64,000 bases of DNA, from NCBI RefSeq assembly GCF_002896555.1, contig NZ_MNLH01000003.1, positions 186,001 to 250,000 of the forward strand, given 5' to 3'. A model generated the notes under the pieces. It did no database searches and had not been told where the DNA came from. It saw only the letters and a program-made list of their open reading frames with translations. Below are positions 51,835 to 60,724 of this stretch, in pieces. The position numbers and the translations under genes were made by a program. The stretch comes from Gardnerella coleohominis. Its GTDB lineage: Bacteria > Actinomycetota > Actinomycetes > Actinomycetales > Bifidobacteriaceae. Every line of letters begins with the position of its first letter. Positions within the stretch are counted from its first letter, which is position 1.

Positions 51835-53622
51835 TTAATCTATCTCAAAAACTCGCTTAACAATAAACGAATCTCCCTCGTAAGGAACATGTTTATTTAA
51901 TCGCTTAATCCATTTCTCGTCGCCTTTTCCGATAATAAGAATGATATTAAGCTGATTGTTATTTTCCTCATAACGTTTTCTCACGTCAGAAATACAAGAC
52001 TCAATCGCCTCATCTCGATCGATAATAATACTAGATTCCACATTCTGATTAGTTATATAGCCTTTCATAGACTCACAAATATCCATTGGATCTTCAGTAT
52101 TAGTATCTTCAATAGTGAAAATAAACTGCTTAATTCTATCTTGTGCAGCTTCTACGATTTCTTTTCTGCGATCGTATGCTTTATTTCCTGCTGAACCAGC
52201 TATAAGCGTAATACGAGGATTTTTATCACCATATCGCTCGTTAACAAAGTCAAGAATAGATTTTACAGAAATGTAGTTATGAGCGTAATCAACTATTGCA
52301 ATTGTGTTAGATTTACTATCTTCAAAGATTTCCATTCTTCCAGGAATCTTAACTTCTTCAATAGCCCTTAAAGCTTTCTCATCATTGTCTTCATCAATGT
52401 TAAGCATGTTCGCAATAGCAAGAGCAGCCATAGCATTATCGTAGTTAAAATCGCCGGCAATCGAAAGCTTGAACTCTCCAATAGATTTGTAAGGAGGATT
52501 GTCGAAAACGCCCCTGGTTACACTCATACTTGAAATTCTTTCCAAGTATTCGTCCGTAAGATCCATCTTCATAATTTCATATGCTTCGTTATCTACTTTA
52601 GATGGGATAGCAATATAGAATGGATGCGCTAATTCAGGATACCTTCTTGAATCATATGAATTATGATATTTTTTACACAAGTCGCAGTTGTTAGAATCGC
52701 AAGGATTATTTTTAAGCTCATCCTTGTTTATTCTCGCAAACGATAATATATTGACATCGCACTCATTAGCGTTCTGAACAATTAAATCACCGTGATTAAT
52801 TTCCGAACCTAATACTAAGTTTTTCGTATTTTCAACAATCTGACGTTTGCAATAGAAGTAATCTTCAAAAGTTGGATGTTCTATTGGGCTTATATGATCC
52901 GGGCTAATATTTAAGAAAGCTGCAACGTCAAAGTTAATATTAGATACGCGATTTATTTTATAAGCTTGCGAAGATACTTCCATAACTAAGTATTTCATGC
53001 CATTATTTACAGCTTCGCGCATCATTTTGAAAGAGTCAAAGCTTTCTGGAGTAGTCAAATCAGATTCAACATAAGTTTTACCATCTAAGCAATTGTCTAC
53101 AGAAGAAAATAGCGCAGCTTTTCCCTTAGAATGCGTATTTAAAATCTGATGCGTAAAGTAAGCAGTAGTTGTTTTACCTTTTGTTCCAGTGATTCCAACA
53201 ATCTTAAGTTTTTCTTGAGGATTGCCAAAATATTCTGCTGAAAGTATGCTCATAGCTTCTCGAACGTTTGTTACGATTAAACCAATCGCGTTAGTGCAAT
53301 TAGAATAACTACGTTCCGCAACATAAACTTTTAAGCCTAGTTTATCTGCATCAGCAAGATATTCTTCTTTGAAATTTCCTTTAATAAAAAGCAACGTTCC
53401 AGGCTTAATATCACGAGTATCGTATGTTGCATGATTAAAAGGCTTTTTAAAATCTGGGAAATCTTTAGGATTTGTAGACCAAGTCTCAACTTTTGAGTAA
53501 GTCGGATCTTTTTCAACATCCTCAGGTGTTACGTTTGGATGGCGTTGAATAATTTCGCGAAGTAAGAAATTATCTTGCAAGATATCGCTTGCTTTTTCCA
53601 AAGTTAAATTCGAACGTTTCAT
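51835..53622 (-). CDS. MurE-like Mur ligase (UDP-N-acetylmuramoyl-dipeptide ligase family)
   Basis: A 595-residue ATP-dependent Mur ligase. ITGTKGKTTTAYFTHQ is the P-loop, AFLNISPDHISPIEHP the central motif, and PGRMEIFEDSK with IVDYAHNYISV opens the C-terminal domain. In diaminopimelate-adding MurE the C-terminal substrate motif is DNPR; here the region reads EDTNTEDPMD, so the added residue is not diaminopimelate, in keeping with the Lys/Orn peptidoglycan of this group. An unusual cysteine cluster (CDSNNCDLCKKY) sits in the central part. It lies alone, not in a wall cluster, so it may be a paralogue. AAGGAATAATACTT precedes the ATG. Confidence 0.85.
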   Translation of the reverse strand: MKRSNLTLEKASDILQDNFLLREIIQRHPNVTPEDVEKDPTYSKVETWSTNPKDFPDFKKPFNHATYDTRDIKPGTLLFIKGNFKEEYLADADKLGLKVYVAERSYSNCTNAIGLIVTNVREAMSILSAEYFGNPQEKLKIVGITGTKGKTTTAYFTHQILNTHSKGKAALFSSVDNCLDGKTYVESDLTTPESFDSFKMMREAVNNGMKYLVMEVSSQAYKINRVSNINFDVAAFLNISPDHISPIEHPTFEDYFYCKRQIVENTKNLVLGSEINHGDLIVQNANECDVNILSFARINKDELKNNPCDSNNCDLCKKYHNSYDSRRYPELAHPFYIAIPSKVDNEAYEIMKMDLTDEYLERISSMSVTRGVFDNPPYKSIGEFKLSIAGDFNYDNAMAALAIANMLNIDEDNDEKALRAIEEVKIPGRMEIFEDSKSNTIAIVDYAHNYISVKSILDFVNERYGDKNPRITLIAGSAGNKAYDRRKEIVEAAQDRIKQFIFTIEDTNTEDPMDICESMKGYITNQNVESSIIIDRDEAIESCISDVRKRYEENNNQLNIILIIGKGDEKWIKRLNKHVPYEGDSFIVKRVFEID

Positions 53623-53660
53623 AAGTATTATTCCTTGCTAAAAATGTAAAATTTAATACT

Positions 53661-54431
53661 TTACAACCATGACTCAGAAGTAGGTTTTCCACCTTTTGAC
53701 TGTAACCATAAGTTAAAAGATTTCGCCCATTTTGCGTATTCTGCGCGCTCGTAATCCATAAGCTTATCCAAAGTCATATTTGCTACTATATCGTAAGTTT
53801 TGCAAAGAGGTTGCATTAAGTCAACTGCTGCAACTGTATCTGCCGTAGCGTCGTGGAAGTTCCCTATAGGTTCCACTCCGTAGAATTGTGTTGTTGCAGT
53901 TAAAGTTCGTTTTCCTTTTCTCCAGCTCAATGCGCGATCGATAACAAGTGGATCTACAACAAGTATGTCGCCATTGTTAATGCTACTTTTTTCGCGATTT
54001 TCCAAAGGTTCAAGATCCCATCGCTTTATGTCATGGCGAAGCATAGATACGTCAAAAGGAGCATTGTAGGCTAAAAGCGGAATGTTTTTTGATTGAGCTA
54101 TGCTCACAGCCTTTGCGAGAAGCTCAATTTCTTCCACTGGTTCTCCGCCATTTTCTTGCAAGTATTCGTCACTGAAACCGTTAACAGCACTTGCTTGAGG
54201 ATTCATAGGATGATGAGGGTTAACAAGCCATGTTGCAATAACATCACCAGCGTGTCCAAGAATAGGATTTCGTAGCACTAGTGTTGCTGAAACAATACAG
54301 TCATTTTTAGTGTCTGCGCCTGTAGTTTCAGTGTCAAATCCTAAAAACCACGATTTAGATAAAGTAGTATTGCCAGATTGCGTCTGTGCTTCTTCTAAAT
54401 TTTCTAGCAATGATTCGATGTTGTCCGCCAT
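53661..54431 (-). CDS. DnaQ-like 3'-5' exonuclease (DEDDh)
   Basis: A 256-residue exonuclease. The DEDDh residues are visible in FLGFDTETTG (ExoI), LLAYNAPFDVSMLRHD (ExoII) and NFHDATADTVAAVDL (ExoIII). It could proofread or trim DNA or RNA; there is no helicase or polymerase domain. The ATG at 54431 is chosen because TAGGATTAATAC precedes it; the frame upstream runs through a tandem repeat and gives an implausible Tyr/Pro/Leu repeat. Confidence 0.88.
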   Translation of the reverse strand: MADNIESLLENLEEAQTQSGNTTLSKSWFLGFDTETTGADTKNDCIVSATLVLRNPILGHAGDVIATWLVNPHHPMNPQASAVNGFSDEYLQENGGEPVEEIELLAKAVSIAQSKNIPLLAYNAPFDVSMLRHDIKRWDLEPLENREKSSINNGDILVVDPLVIDRALSWRKGKRTLTATTQFYGVEPIGNFHDATADTVAAVDLMQPLCKTYDIVANMTLDKLMDYERAEYAKWAKSFNLWLQSKGGKPTSESWL

Positions 54432-54467
54432 GGTATTAATCCTAGAATGCGCTACAGACCCATAAAT

Positions 54468-54550
54468 AGTAGGGAATAGCAGTGAATGATAGGGAATAGC
54501 AAGGAACGATAGTGGATAGTAAGTAATAGTAGGGAATAATAGTGGATAAT
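54468..54550 (+). repeat. Tandem repeat upstream of the exonuclease gene
   Basis: AGTAGGGAATAG-like units (about 12 to 17 bases) repeat about six times. They separate the exonuclease start from the bL37 terminator. Confidence 0.8.
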
Positions 54551-54577
54551 AAAAAACCCACGAGAAAATTCGTGGGT
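54550..54577 (-). terminator. Terminator of the bL37 gene
   Basis: On the minus strand ACCCACGA pairs with TCGTGGGT (arms 54556-54563 and 54570-54577) and a T-run follows. Confidence 0.85.
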
Positions 54578-54603
54578 ATAGCATTATTAAGCAAAATTAC
54601 AGC

Positions 54604-54678
54604 TTAAGCATTTGGTCTTTTGCCGTGATTTGCTGCTTTTTTACGACGCGCCTTGCGCTTACGTCCACGCATGCCCAT
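54604..54678 (-). CDS. Ribosomal protein bL37-like peptide
   Basis: A 24-residue, very basic peptide, MGMRGRKRKARRKKAANHGK plus RPNA. I recall the actinobacterial large-subunit protein bL37, which is about 24 residues and ends with ANHGKRPN. AAGGAGTTTATT precedes the ATG and a strong terminator follows, so this is a complete single-gene unit. Genes this short are often missed in annotation. The assignment rests on the C-terminal motif and the length. Confidence 0.82.
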   Translation of the reverse strand: MGMRGRKRKARRKKAANHGKRPNA

Positions 54679-54763
54679 AATAAACTCCTTAACGATTAAA
54701 AGCATAACCTTAGGGATTATCGCACGTCGTCAAGACGTTTAGCGACGATTTGCATTTCGTAGA

Positions 54764-55264
54764 TTATGCTGCTATGTCTGCAACAGTCGCATTCAATATG
54801 CTAACGATATCTTTAGGGCTAAGAACTACGTCAAGTCCGCGCTTTCCGCCTGAAACTAGTATTTCGTCAAACTTCATAACGCTGCTATCTAAAACTGTTT
54901 CATGATGCGTGCGCTGTCCGAACGGGGAAATGCCCCCAACTACATAGCCGCTTTCACGCTGAGCAACTTCTGGACTTGTCATACTAGCTTTCTTTGCATG
55001 AACCGCGCTAGCAATCGATTTCATGCTAAGACGACCATTAACAGGAACAATTCCGATTACGCGCTTTTCTCCTGTGTCTACCATAAGAGTTTTGCATACT
55101 TGTTCTGCGCTTACCCCGAGTTTTTCAGAAGCTTCTAAACCATATCCGTCTTCCATATGATCTGAATCATGCTCGTATTCAACTACTCGAAATGTCACGC
55201 CAGCTTTTTCTAATTGCGCGATTGCTGGGGTTGATTTTCCGGTTTCTGCATGCTTTTTGCTCAT
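54764..55264 (-). CDS. ybaK: Cys-tRNA(Pro)/Cys-tRNA(Cys) deacylase, YbaK/EbsC family
   Basis: A 166-residue trans-editing protein that removes mischarged amino acid from tRNA. The YbaK fold is marked by STPAIAQLEKAGVTFRVVEY, EQVCKTLMVD, VPVNGRLSMKSIA, GYVVGGISPFGQR and GLDVVLSPKDIV. The ribosome binding site is weak. It stands alone between bL37 and the gap terminator. Confidence 0.92.
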   Translation of the reverse strand: MSKKHAETGKSTPAIAQLEKAGVTFRVVEYEHDSDHMEDGYGLEASEKLGVSAEQVCKTLMVDTGEKRVIGIVPVNGRLSMKSIASAVHAKKASMTSPEVAQRESGYVVGGISPFGQRTHHETVLDSSVMKFDEILVSGGKRGLDVVLSPKDIVSILNATVADIAA

Positions 55265-55333
55265 TTTGTTACCATGCCTTATATTTAACTGTCAAATTGT
55301 GTTACATGATATGGTATATCGACTAATGCATAA

Positions 55334-55377
55334 CAAAACCCCTTGCGTCGCTTTACTAAGTCACACAAGGGGTTTTA
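55334..55377 (-). terminator. Terminator of gap
   Basis: AAAACCCCTTG pairs with CAAGGGGTTTT; both sides have T/A-runs. It lies just downstream of the gap stop on the minus strand. Confidence 0.88.
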
Positions 55378-55438
55378 ATAGATTAAATATTCGCACAAAC
55401 AGCTATTGCTGATTGATACTTAGCGATACTTGGTGAAA

Positions 55439-56494
55439 TCACTCAGAGATTTCTGCGAAGTAAAGCAAGGTGCGAATCATGTTAGCGGTGAAGCCACATT
55501 CGTTATCGTAGAAGGTAACGGTACGAGCCAAAGTTACGCCGTCAACAGTGTTAACATCGGTCTGAGTTGGATCGAAAACGCCACCGTGGGTGTCGCCGAT
55601 GATGTCAGAAGACACGATGCTGTCAGCATTGTAACCGAAGTACTCGCAATTCTCGAAAGCCTTCTTGAAGGCTTCGTTGATTTCTTCAGTAGTAGCTGGC
55701 TTCTCAAGAACGGTTGTCAACTCGGTAACAGATCCATCTGGAACCTGAATACGCTGTGCATGACCCTGGAGCTTGCCGTTAACTTCTGGAACAACCTTGC
55801 CGATTGCCTTAGCAGCACCGGTGGAGTGCTCGATGGTGTTGCAAGCTGCAGAACGGTTGTTGCGTGGCTTGGAACCGCGTGGGCCATCAAGAATCATCTG
55901 GGTGCCAGTGTAGGCGTGGATGGTGGTCATGAAGCCGGACTTAATGCCCCAGTTATCCTGCAAAAGCTTAACCATTGCAGCCATGGAGTTAGTGGTGCAA
56001 GAACCAGCGGACACAATGTTGTCGGTTGGCTTCAAGATTTCGTGGTTAACGCCGAACACAACTGTTGGAGTGGTTTCATCCTTAGCAGGAGCGGAGATAA
56101 GAACCTTCTTTGCGCCAGCATTCAAATGAGCCTGAGACTTCTCAGCAGAAGTATAGAAGCCAGTGCACTCGAGCACGAACTCAACGCCATCATTCTTAAC
56201 CCATGGAATGTTGTTTGCGTCTTTTTCAGCGTAGACCTTGTAAGTCTTGCCGTCTACGACAATCGCGTCTTCGGTGGAAGTCACCTCAACAGGAGTGCCG
56301 TCATCGTGACGGAATGTGCCATGAGTGCTGTCGTACTTCAACAAGTATGCAAGCATTGAAGGAGTGGTCAAATCATTGATGGCTGCGACTTCGATGTCAC
56401 CTGCCTGACCGCCACGAGCCTGAAGCTCAAAAATGCGACGGAATGCTAAACGACCGATACGACCAAAGCCGTTAATACCAATCTTGACTGTCAT
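55439..56494 (-). CDS. gap: Glyceraldehyde-3-phosphate dehydrogenase
   Basis: A 351-residue glycolytic enzyme. The NAD site begins [17 protein letters not shown], the catalytic Cys166 is in SAGSCTTNS, and NEWG-like [11 protein letters not shown] closes the protein. AAGGGAGAATTAC precedes the ATG at 56494; a longer frame upstream has no support. Codon use is more strongly biased than in neighbours, as expected for a highly expressed gene. The complementary strand has a 309-codon open frame, which is an effect of this codon bias. Confidence 0.97.
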   Translation of the reverse strand: MTVKIGINGFGRIGRLAFRRIFELQARGGQAGDIEVAAINDLTTPSMLAYLLKYDSTHGTFRHDDGTPVEVTSTEDAIVVDGKTYKVYAEKDANNIPWVKNDGVEFVLECTGFYTSAEKSQAHLNAGAKKVLISAPAKDETTPTVVFGVNHEILKPTDNIVSAGSCTTNSMAAMVKLLQDNWGIKSGFMTTIHAYTGTQMILDGPRGSKPRNNRSAACNTIEHSTGAAKAIGKVVPEVNGKLQGHAQRIQVPDGSVTELTTVLEKPATTEEINEAFKKAFENCEYFGYNADSIVSSDIIGDTHGGVFDPTQTDVNTVDGVTLARTVTFYDNECGFTANMIRTLLYFAEISE

Positions 56495-56759
56495 GTAATT
56501 CTCCCTTGAGTAAGACCTCTTAATGCGCGTAATTACACGAGTTTTCTCGCTATTTACAAGGCACGCCAAGGCCTTCGATATATTGAACTAACGTGTTCAT
56601 TCTAAATGGCGGTATGTACTACACTTCTAGCTTTCTGTTATATAAATATTCTGTTTGAAAGCGAGAGAAAACTGGTTGCAACTACTTATTTTTGTGAGCG
56701 TTTTTGTGCAGTTTTTGATTAATTTATGTTCGATTTGCCGTTTTTTCTAGTCAAATAAA

Positions 56760-57554
56760 CTAGTTTTTGTTAATCGAATTCGCTGCAGCTGTAGTTGAAT
56801 CAGTAGGATCTTCTTCGCTTTCAAGAGGAGTAGCTAGAGCTTCCGACACAGACGTGCTTATTGATCCTAAATCTCCACTTGGTCTCTTAAACCACTTTAC
56901 TTGAGGCAAAGGTGCGTTAATTGGGAATGTGACAATAATTGTGCCTTCATGAACGTCGATATGAGCTGGAACGTCATTAAGTAACTCGTTACTTAAACCT
57001 TGAACTGCGTCGCCAAACATTTGTGCATGTTGAAGTTGATACTTTAAGCCAGTTTCGTTAACGTCATACGAAACAGGAGTGTGAGAAAACACGGATACCA
57101 TTCTTTCTTCAGAGCTACTAGAAGCAGGGAAGTCAAGAGAACCGTTATGAATCGCCGTTACAATAGTTCCGTCTCCGTATAGGAATCCTATTCCTCCGCG
57201 AACGGCTAAACGAACCATCAATTGGATATTTGAAATAGTATGGTCGACTCTGCCACCTAAACCTCCGAAAATATGGAATTCTCTAGCGCCTTTAGACCAA
57301 CCAACTTTAAGCGCAGAAAGTAAATCCGGATCATCTTTTTGCGCAGGTAAACGCGTAATAACTGCATCGTTCGGGAGCTTAAGTCTTACTGAATCAAAGT
57401 CTCCGATAAGAGCATCTACGTGTAATCCAAGTCTACAAGCGTGATCCCAGCCGCCATCTGCTGCAATTGTTAAAGCGCGGTCTGGTATTTGTTCGCGAGT
57501 GTGATCGTAGTAATCGCCTGCTGCTAATACTACGCAACGTTGTAAAGGTTCCAT
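56760..57554 (-). CDS. Thiamine pyrophosphokinase
   Basis: A 264-residue TPK-type protein that makes thiamine diphosphate from thiamine. The core motifs are CVVLAAGDYYD, LTIAADGGWDHACRLG, DALIGDFDSV, LPAQKDDPDLLSAL and FGGLGGRVDHTISNI. The C-terminal part after about residue 205 is the thiamine-binding beta domain. The start is uncertain: ATG 57554 is used, with TTG 57590 as the alternative; neither has a clear ribosome binding site. It pairs functionally with the YkoE-type transporter component in the window. Confidence 0.9.
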   Translation of the reverse strand: MEPLQRCVVLAAGDYYDHTREQIPDRALTIAADGGWDHACRLGLHVDALIGDFDSVRLKLPNDAVITRLPAQKDDPDLLSALKVGWSKGAREFHIFGGLGGRVDHTISNIQLMVRLAVRGGIGFLYGDGTIVTAIHNGSLDFPASSSSEERMVSVFSHTPVSYDVNETGLKYQLQHAQMFGDAVQGLSNELLNDVPAHIDVHEGTIIVTFPINAPLPQVKWFKRPSGDLGSISTSVSEALATPLESEEDPTDSTTAAANSINKN

Positions 57555-57773
57555 GCGTTCATAGTGTACAGCGTTTAATACGTAGCTCAAGCGTTGTTTT
57601 GCATTTTATTGTGACTTTTATGTTACATCCTTGTACAATTGTTAGTGTGTGCTAACAATATTACAGTATTTTTAATGTTTTAATCGTATATATTTCTGTA
57701 CAAATATTTCTGTTATTTCTGCATAAACATTTCGATATTTTTTTTATTTAAGTTTTGCTTAATTTTTATTTAG

Positions 57774-57812
57774 GACTTATTTAAAACTTATTTAAAACTT
57801 ATTTAAAACTTA
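57774..57812 (+). repeat. 12-bp tandem repeat in the infC upstream region
   Basis: ACTTATTTAAAA occurs three times in direct succession, followed by a partial copy, in the AT-rich region between the TPK gene and the infC leader. Confidence 0.8.
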
Positions 57813-57839
57813 TCTCTAGGATTTGTCTGGGCTATCTGT

Positions 57840-58064
57840 AAAATAGATATTCGGCTTGAGTAATCAAGAAAGTGGGATTCCCCACCTGGAAGCCGTAGCG
57901 GTTTCGGGTTCATGACTTCGGTCACATAGTGTTGCTATTTATGCATCTCACTATGAGTATATTGCATAAGATAAATGTGTTGTTATGCAATTGTGCGATT
58001 GAGTATGAATCTGCTATGACTCCTTGGTTTGCATCTCACTAGATTTATAAGGATTGGAGTCATC
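57840..58064 (+). promoter_or_regulatory. Structured 5' leader of infC-rpmI-rplT
   Basis: CGGCTT (57852-57857) pairs with AAGCCG (57890-57895) and encloses GTGGG-ATTC-CCCAC (57872-57885). A TGAC-TTCG-GTCA tetraloop hairpin follows (57913-57924). Long structured leaders are typical for this operon in other bacteria, where IF3 or L20 controls expression; whether this one binds L20 is not shown. Confidence 0.6.
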
Positions 58065-58757
58065 ATTAGCGACGAACCACGCATTAACGATGAGATTCGC
58101 GTTCCCCAGGTACGTCTTATCGGTCCGAAAGGCGAGCAGGTTGGGGTTATTGCGACCTCAGTCGCGTTAAACCTGGCAAGGGAAGCAAATCTCGATCTCG
58201 TCGAGGTTGCACCTACCGCTAAGCCTCCTGTAGCCAAGCTTATTGACTACGGAAAGTACAAGTATAACGAGAAGATTAAGGCTCGTGAGGCGCGTCGAAA
58301 TCAGACCACAGCTGAGATTAAGGAAATTCGTTTCCGTCTCAAGATTGATGATCATGATTTTGAAGTCAAGAAAAGCCATGTGCTTCGTTTCTTGAATGGC
58401 GGAGATAAGGTAAAGGTTACTATCATGCTGCGTGGCCGCGAACAATCTCGTCCGATTGGCGGCGTGGAACTGTTACGTAGGCTGGCAGATGAGGTTTCAG
58501 AAAGTGGAACCGTTGAGTTTGCACCAAAGCAAGAACTTCGTAATATTGTTATGACTCTTGCGCCTAAAGGCAAGAAGGTTCACACACAGTCCGAGCAGCG
58601 TCGTCGTGGCGCAGAGTCACGTGCTGAACGTCAAGCTCGTCAGGCCGCACGTCTTGCAGCTAAGCAGGAAATCCAAGCCCAGGCCGCGGCTGCAGTAAAT
58701 TCCGCGCAATCCGATCAACATCACAAGGAGGGCAGCAATGCCGAAGATGAAAACTAA
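58065..58757 (+). CDS. infC: Translation initiation factor IF-3, probable ATT start
   Basis: A 230-residue IF-3: [20 protein letters not shown] at the N-terminus, [12 protein letters not shown] at the linker, and [17 protein letters not shown] with [16 protein letters not shown] in the C-terminal domain. The tail after about residue 185 is Ala/Gln-rich. There is no ATG, GTG or suitably placed TTG: the only start near a ribosome binding site (GGAG, 58055-58058) is the ATT at 58065. An ATT start is the classic device by which IF-3 limits its own synthesis. The end overlaps rpmI by 20 bases. Confidence 0.92.
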   Translation: MSDEPRINDEIRVPQVRLIGPKGEQVGVIATSVALNLAREANLDLVEVAPTAKPPVAKLIDYGKYKYNEKIKAREARRNQTTAEIKEIRFRLKIDDHDFEVKKSHVLRFLNGGDKVKVTIMLRGREQSRPIGGVELLRRLADEVSESGTVEFAPKQELRNIVMTLAPKGKKVHTQSEQRRRGAESRAERQARQAARLAAKQEIQAQAAAAVNSAQSDQHHKEGSNAEDEN

Positions 58758-58932
58758 TTCCGCAGCTTCCAAGCGCGTTCGCCTTACCGGCACCGGTAAA
58801 GTAATGCACGATGGTAGCGCAATGCGCCACAACTTGGAGCATAAGTCTGCTCGTAAGCGTCGTGCCTTGTCTGAAGATAAGGTTTTGGCTCCAGCACAGA
58901 GCAAGAAGCTCAAGGGCTTACTCGCTAAGTAA
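58738..58932 (+). CDS. rpmI: 50S ribosomal protein L35
   Basis: A 64-residue basic protein with [20 protein letters not shown] and [10 protein letters not shown], the L35 pattern. AAGGAGGGCAGCA precedes the ATG. It starts inside the end of infC, so translation is probably coupled. Confidence 0.97.
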   Translation: MPKMKTNSAASKRVRLTGTGKVMHDGSAMRHNLEHKSARKRRALSEDKVLAPAQSKKLKGLLAK

Positions 58933-58992
58933 GCATTACTTATACAGCTTATAAAAAGACGCATAAAGAATTTTTAAGAAAGAGGAATACTT

Positions 58993-59376
58993 ATGGCACG
59001 AGTAAAACGCGCAGTGAATGCTCACAAGAAGCGTCGCGTTGTTCTTGATAGGGCTTCTGGCTATCGCGGTCAGCGCTCCCGTCTTTATCGTAAGGCAAAG
59101 GAACAGCTGCTCCACTCATTTACTTATAACTTCCGTGACCGCAAGGCTCGTAAGGGTGACTTCCGCAAGTTGTGGATCCAGCGCATTAATGCTGCTGTCC
59201 GCGCTGAAGGCATCACTTACAATCGCTTCATTCAGGGCTTGCGTTTAGCAGGTATCGAATTGGATCGTCGTGCTCTCGCTGAGCTTGCTGTTTCCGATAT
59301 CGAAGCTTTCAAGGCTGTTGTCGATGCTGCTAAAGCTGCTTTGCCAGCCGATGTGAATGCACCTGTTGAAGCTTGA
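58993..59376 (+). CDS. rplT: 50S ribosomal protein L20
   Basis: A 127-residue protein with [38 protein letters not shown] and the C-terminal [35 protein letters not shown] precedes the ATG. It is the last gene of the infC operon; a terminator lies 118 bases downstream. Confidence 0.98.
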   Translation: MARVKRAVNAHKKRRVVLDRASGYRGQRSRLYRKAKEQLLHSFTYNFRDRKARKGDFRKLWIQRINAAVRAEGITYNRFIQGLRLAGIELDRRALAELAVSDIEAFKAVVDAAKAALPADVNAPVEA

Positions 59377-59494
59377 TTTGATTTTTCTCGTTTAATAATG
59401 AGCATGCAATAGTGATTATTTAATATTAATTATGTTAATTGTTGCGTGCTCATGAATTTTCGAGTATAATAAATCTAAGATTTCTTCTCCTTTT

Positions 59495-59524
59495 AGCTCG
59501 TCATTTTTATGGCGGGCTTTTTAT
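59495..59524 (+). terminator. Terminator of the infC-rpmI-rplT operon
   Basis: AGCTCGTCAT pairs with ATGGCGGGCT with wobbles, followed by TTTTTATTTT. Confidence 0.75.
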
Positions 59525-59651
59525 TTTGTCCTATAGCCCCATTTTTGGGAAATAACCCCCATTTTTAATTTTGAAATTAGATAGCTGGCGCTTGAAAGTG
59601 GATAATTTGCGCCTGTTTGTGTGGAATAACCCTTGTTTGGGGGAGTAATCC

Positions 59652-59663
59652 TATAATTAATCT
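59652..59663 (+). promoter_or_regulatory. Probable -10 box of a leaderless xerD transcript
   Basis: TATAAT (59652-59657) lies only six bases before the xerD ATG and no ribosome binding site is present in that space. A transcript from this box would begin at or next to the start codon. A weak -35 candidate (TTGTTT) is too close, so the promoter is only partly matched. Confidence 0.5.
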
Positions 59664-60704
59664 ATGAATTCGGATCCTGAGTCTTACGATATGAGTAGTT
59701 CTTACGATAAGTCTTTTAATCAGTCTTACGATAACTCTTGTGATACAAGTAGTTCTTACGATGCAAGTAAGTCTTGTACTAAGTCTTACGAAAATTTCGC
59801 GCCTTTAATTCAACGTTTTATTGCGCATATTGATATTGAGCGTGGTCTTTCCGCAAGAACCGTGTCAGCGTATAAGTCTGATTTAAATAATTATGTTTTA
59901 TGGCTTAGTAAGAATCGCAATATTCGTAGTATTTCAGATATTTCATATAAAGATATTGACGCTTATATTAGTGAATCCCGTGATTGTGGACTTGGAGCGA
60001 GAACAGTTGCTCGCAGATTAGCAAGTATTCATGAGTGGCATCGTTTTATGCTTGCTCATGGAGATGTAACTAGTGATGTTTCTTCATCTATAAAAGCTCC
60101 TAAGCAGCCAGAACATTTGCCAGATGTTCTTAGCATCGATGAGGTGAACAAAGTTATTGAAGCGGCTGGAAATTTTGGTTCAGACGATGAAATTTCTTTA
60201 AGAGATAGCGCATTACTAGAGTTTTTATATGCAACAGGAGCGCGTATTTCTGAAGCTGTTAGTGTAAAATTTGAGGATTTTGATTTAGAGGAGTCAGTCG
60301 TAAAACTTACGGGCAAAGGTTCTAAACAACGTTTAGTTCCTCTTGGAGGTTGTGCTATCAGAGCGTTGAAAAAATATCTTCAACATGCTCGTCCAATATT
60401 ATCTTCTCGAGGTAAGCGAGAGTTGCCGTTTATATTTTTAAATAAACGAGGGAACGCATTATCTAGGCAATCCGCTTGGGCAGTTATAGCGGAAGCTGGC
60501 AAAAAAGCTGGTGTTTCGCAATCCTTGCATCCGCACACTTTAAGACATTCTTTTGCTACGCATCTTATAGCTGGAGGAGCGGATGTTCGTACTGTTCAGG
60601 AAATTTTGGGGCATGCATCTGTTACTACTACGCAAATTTACACACATATTAGTCCAGACGCTTTAATTGAAGCTTATGTAATGTCTCATCCAAGAGCGAA
60701 ATAA
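59664..60704 (+). CDS. xerD: Tyrosine site-specific recombinase XerD
   Basis: A 346-residue recombinase that resolves chromosome dimers at dif. The core-binding domain (IERGLSARTVSAYKSDLNNY) is followed by the catalytic domain with the Arg in ATGARISEA, HTLRHSFATHL (His-x-x-Arg) and LGHASVTTTQIYTH with the catalytic Tyr. About 42 extra N-terminal residues are a Ser/Tyr/Asp repeat built from AGTCTTACGATA-like DNA repeats. The ATG has TATAAT six bases upstream and no ribosome binding site. parA follows 20 bases later. Confidence 0.95.
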   Translation: MNSDPESYDMSSSYDKSFNQSYDNSCDTSSSYDASKSCTKSYENFAPLIQRFIAHIDIERGLSARTVSAYKSDLNNYVLWLSKNRNIRSISDISYKDIDAYISESRDCGLGARTVARRLASIHEWHRFMLAHGDVTSDVSSSIKAPKQPEHLPDVLSIDEVNKVIEAAGNFGSDDEISLRDSALLEFLYATGARISEAVSVKFEDFDLEESVVKLTGKGSKQRLVPLGGCAIRALKKYLQHARPILSSRGKRELPFIFLNKRGNALSRQSAWAVIAEAGKKAGVSQSLHPHTLRHSFATHLIAGGADVRTVQEILGHASVTTTQIYTHISPDALIEAYVMSHPRAK

Positions 60705-60724
60705 TTTTCTGTGTACAGAGTTTC

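Noticed and set aside
54432..54584. N-terminal extension of the exonuclease (Tyr/Pro/Leu repeats)
   Set aside because: It is a translation of a noncoding tandem repeat; the ATG at 54431 has a proper ribosome binding site.
55430..56359. A 309-codon open frame on the plus strand
   Set aside because: It is exactly opposite gap, has no ribosome binding site or recognisable motif, and follows from the biased codon use of gap.
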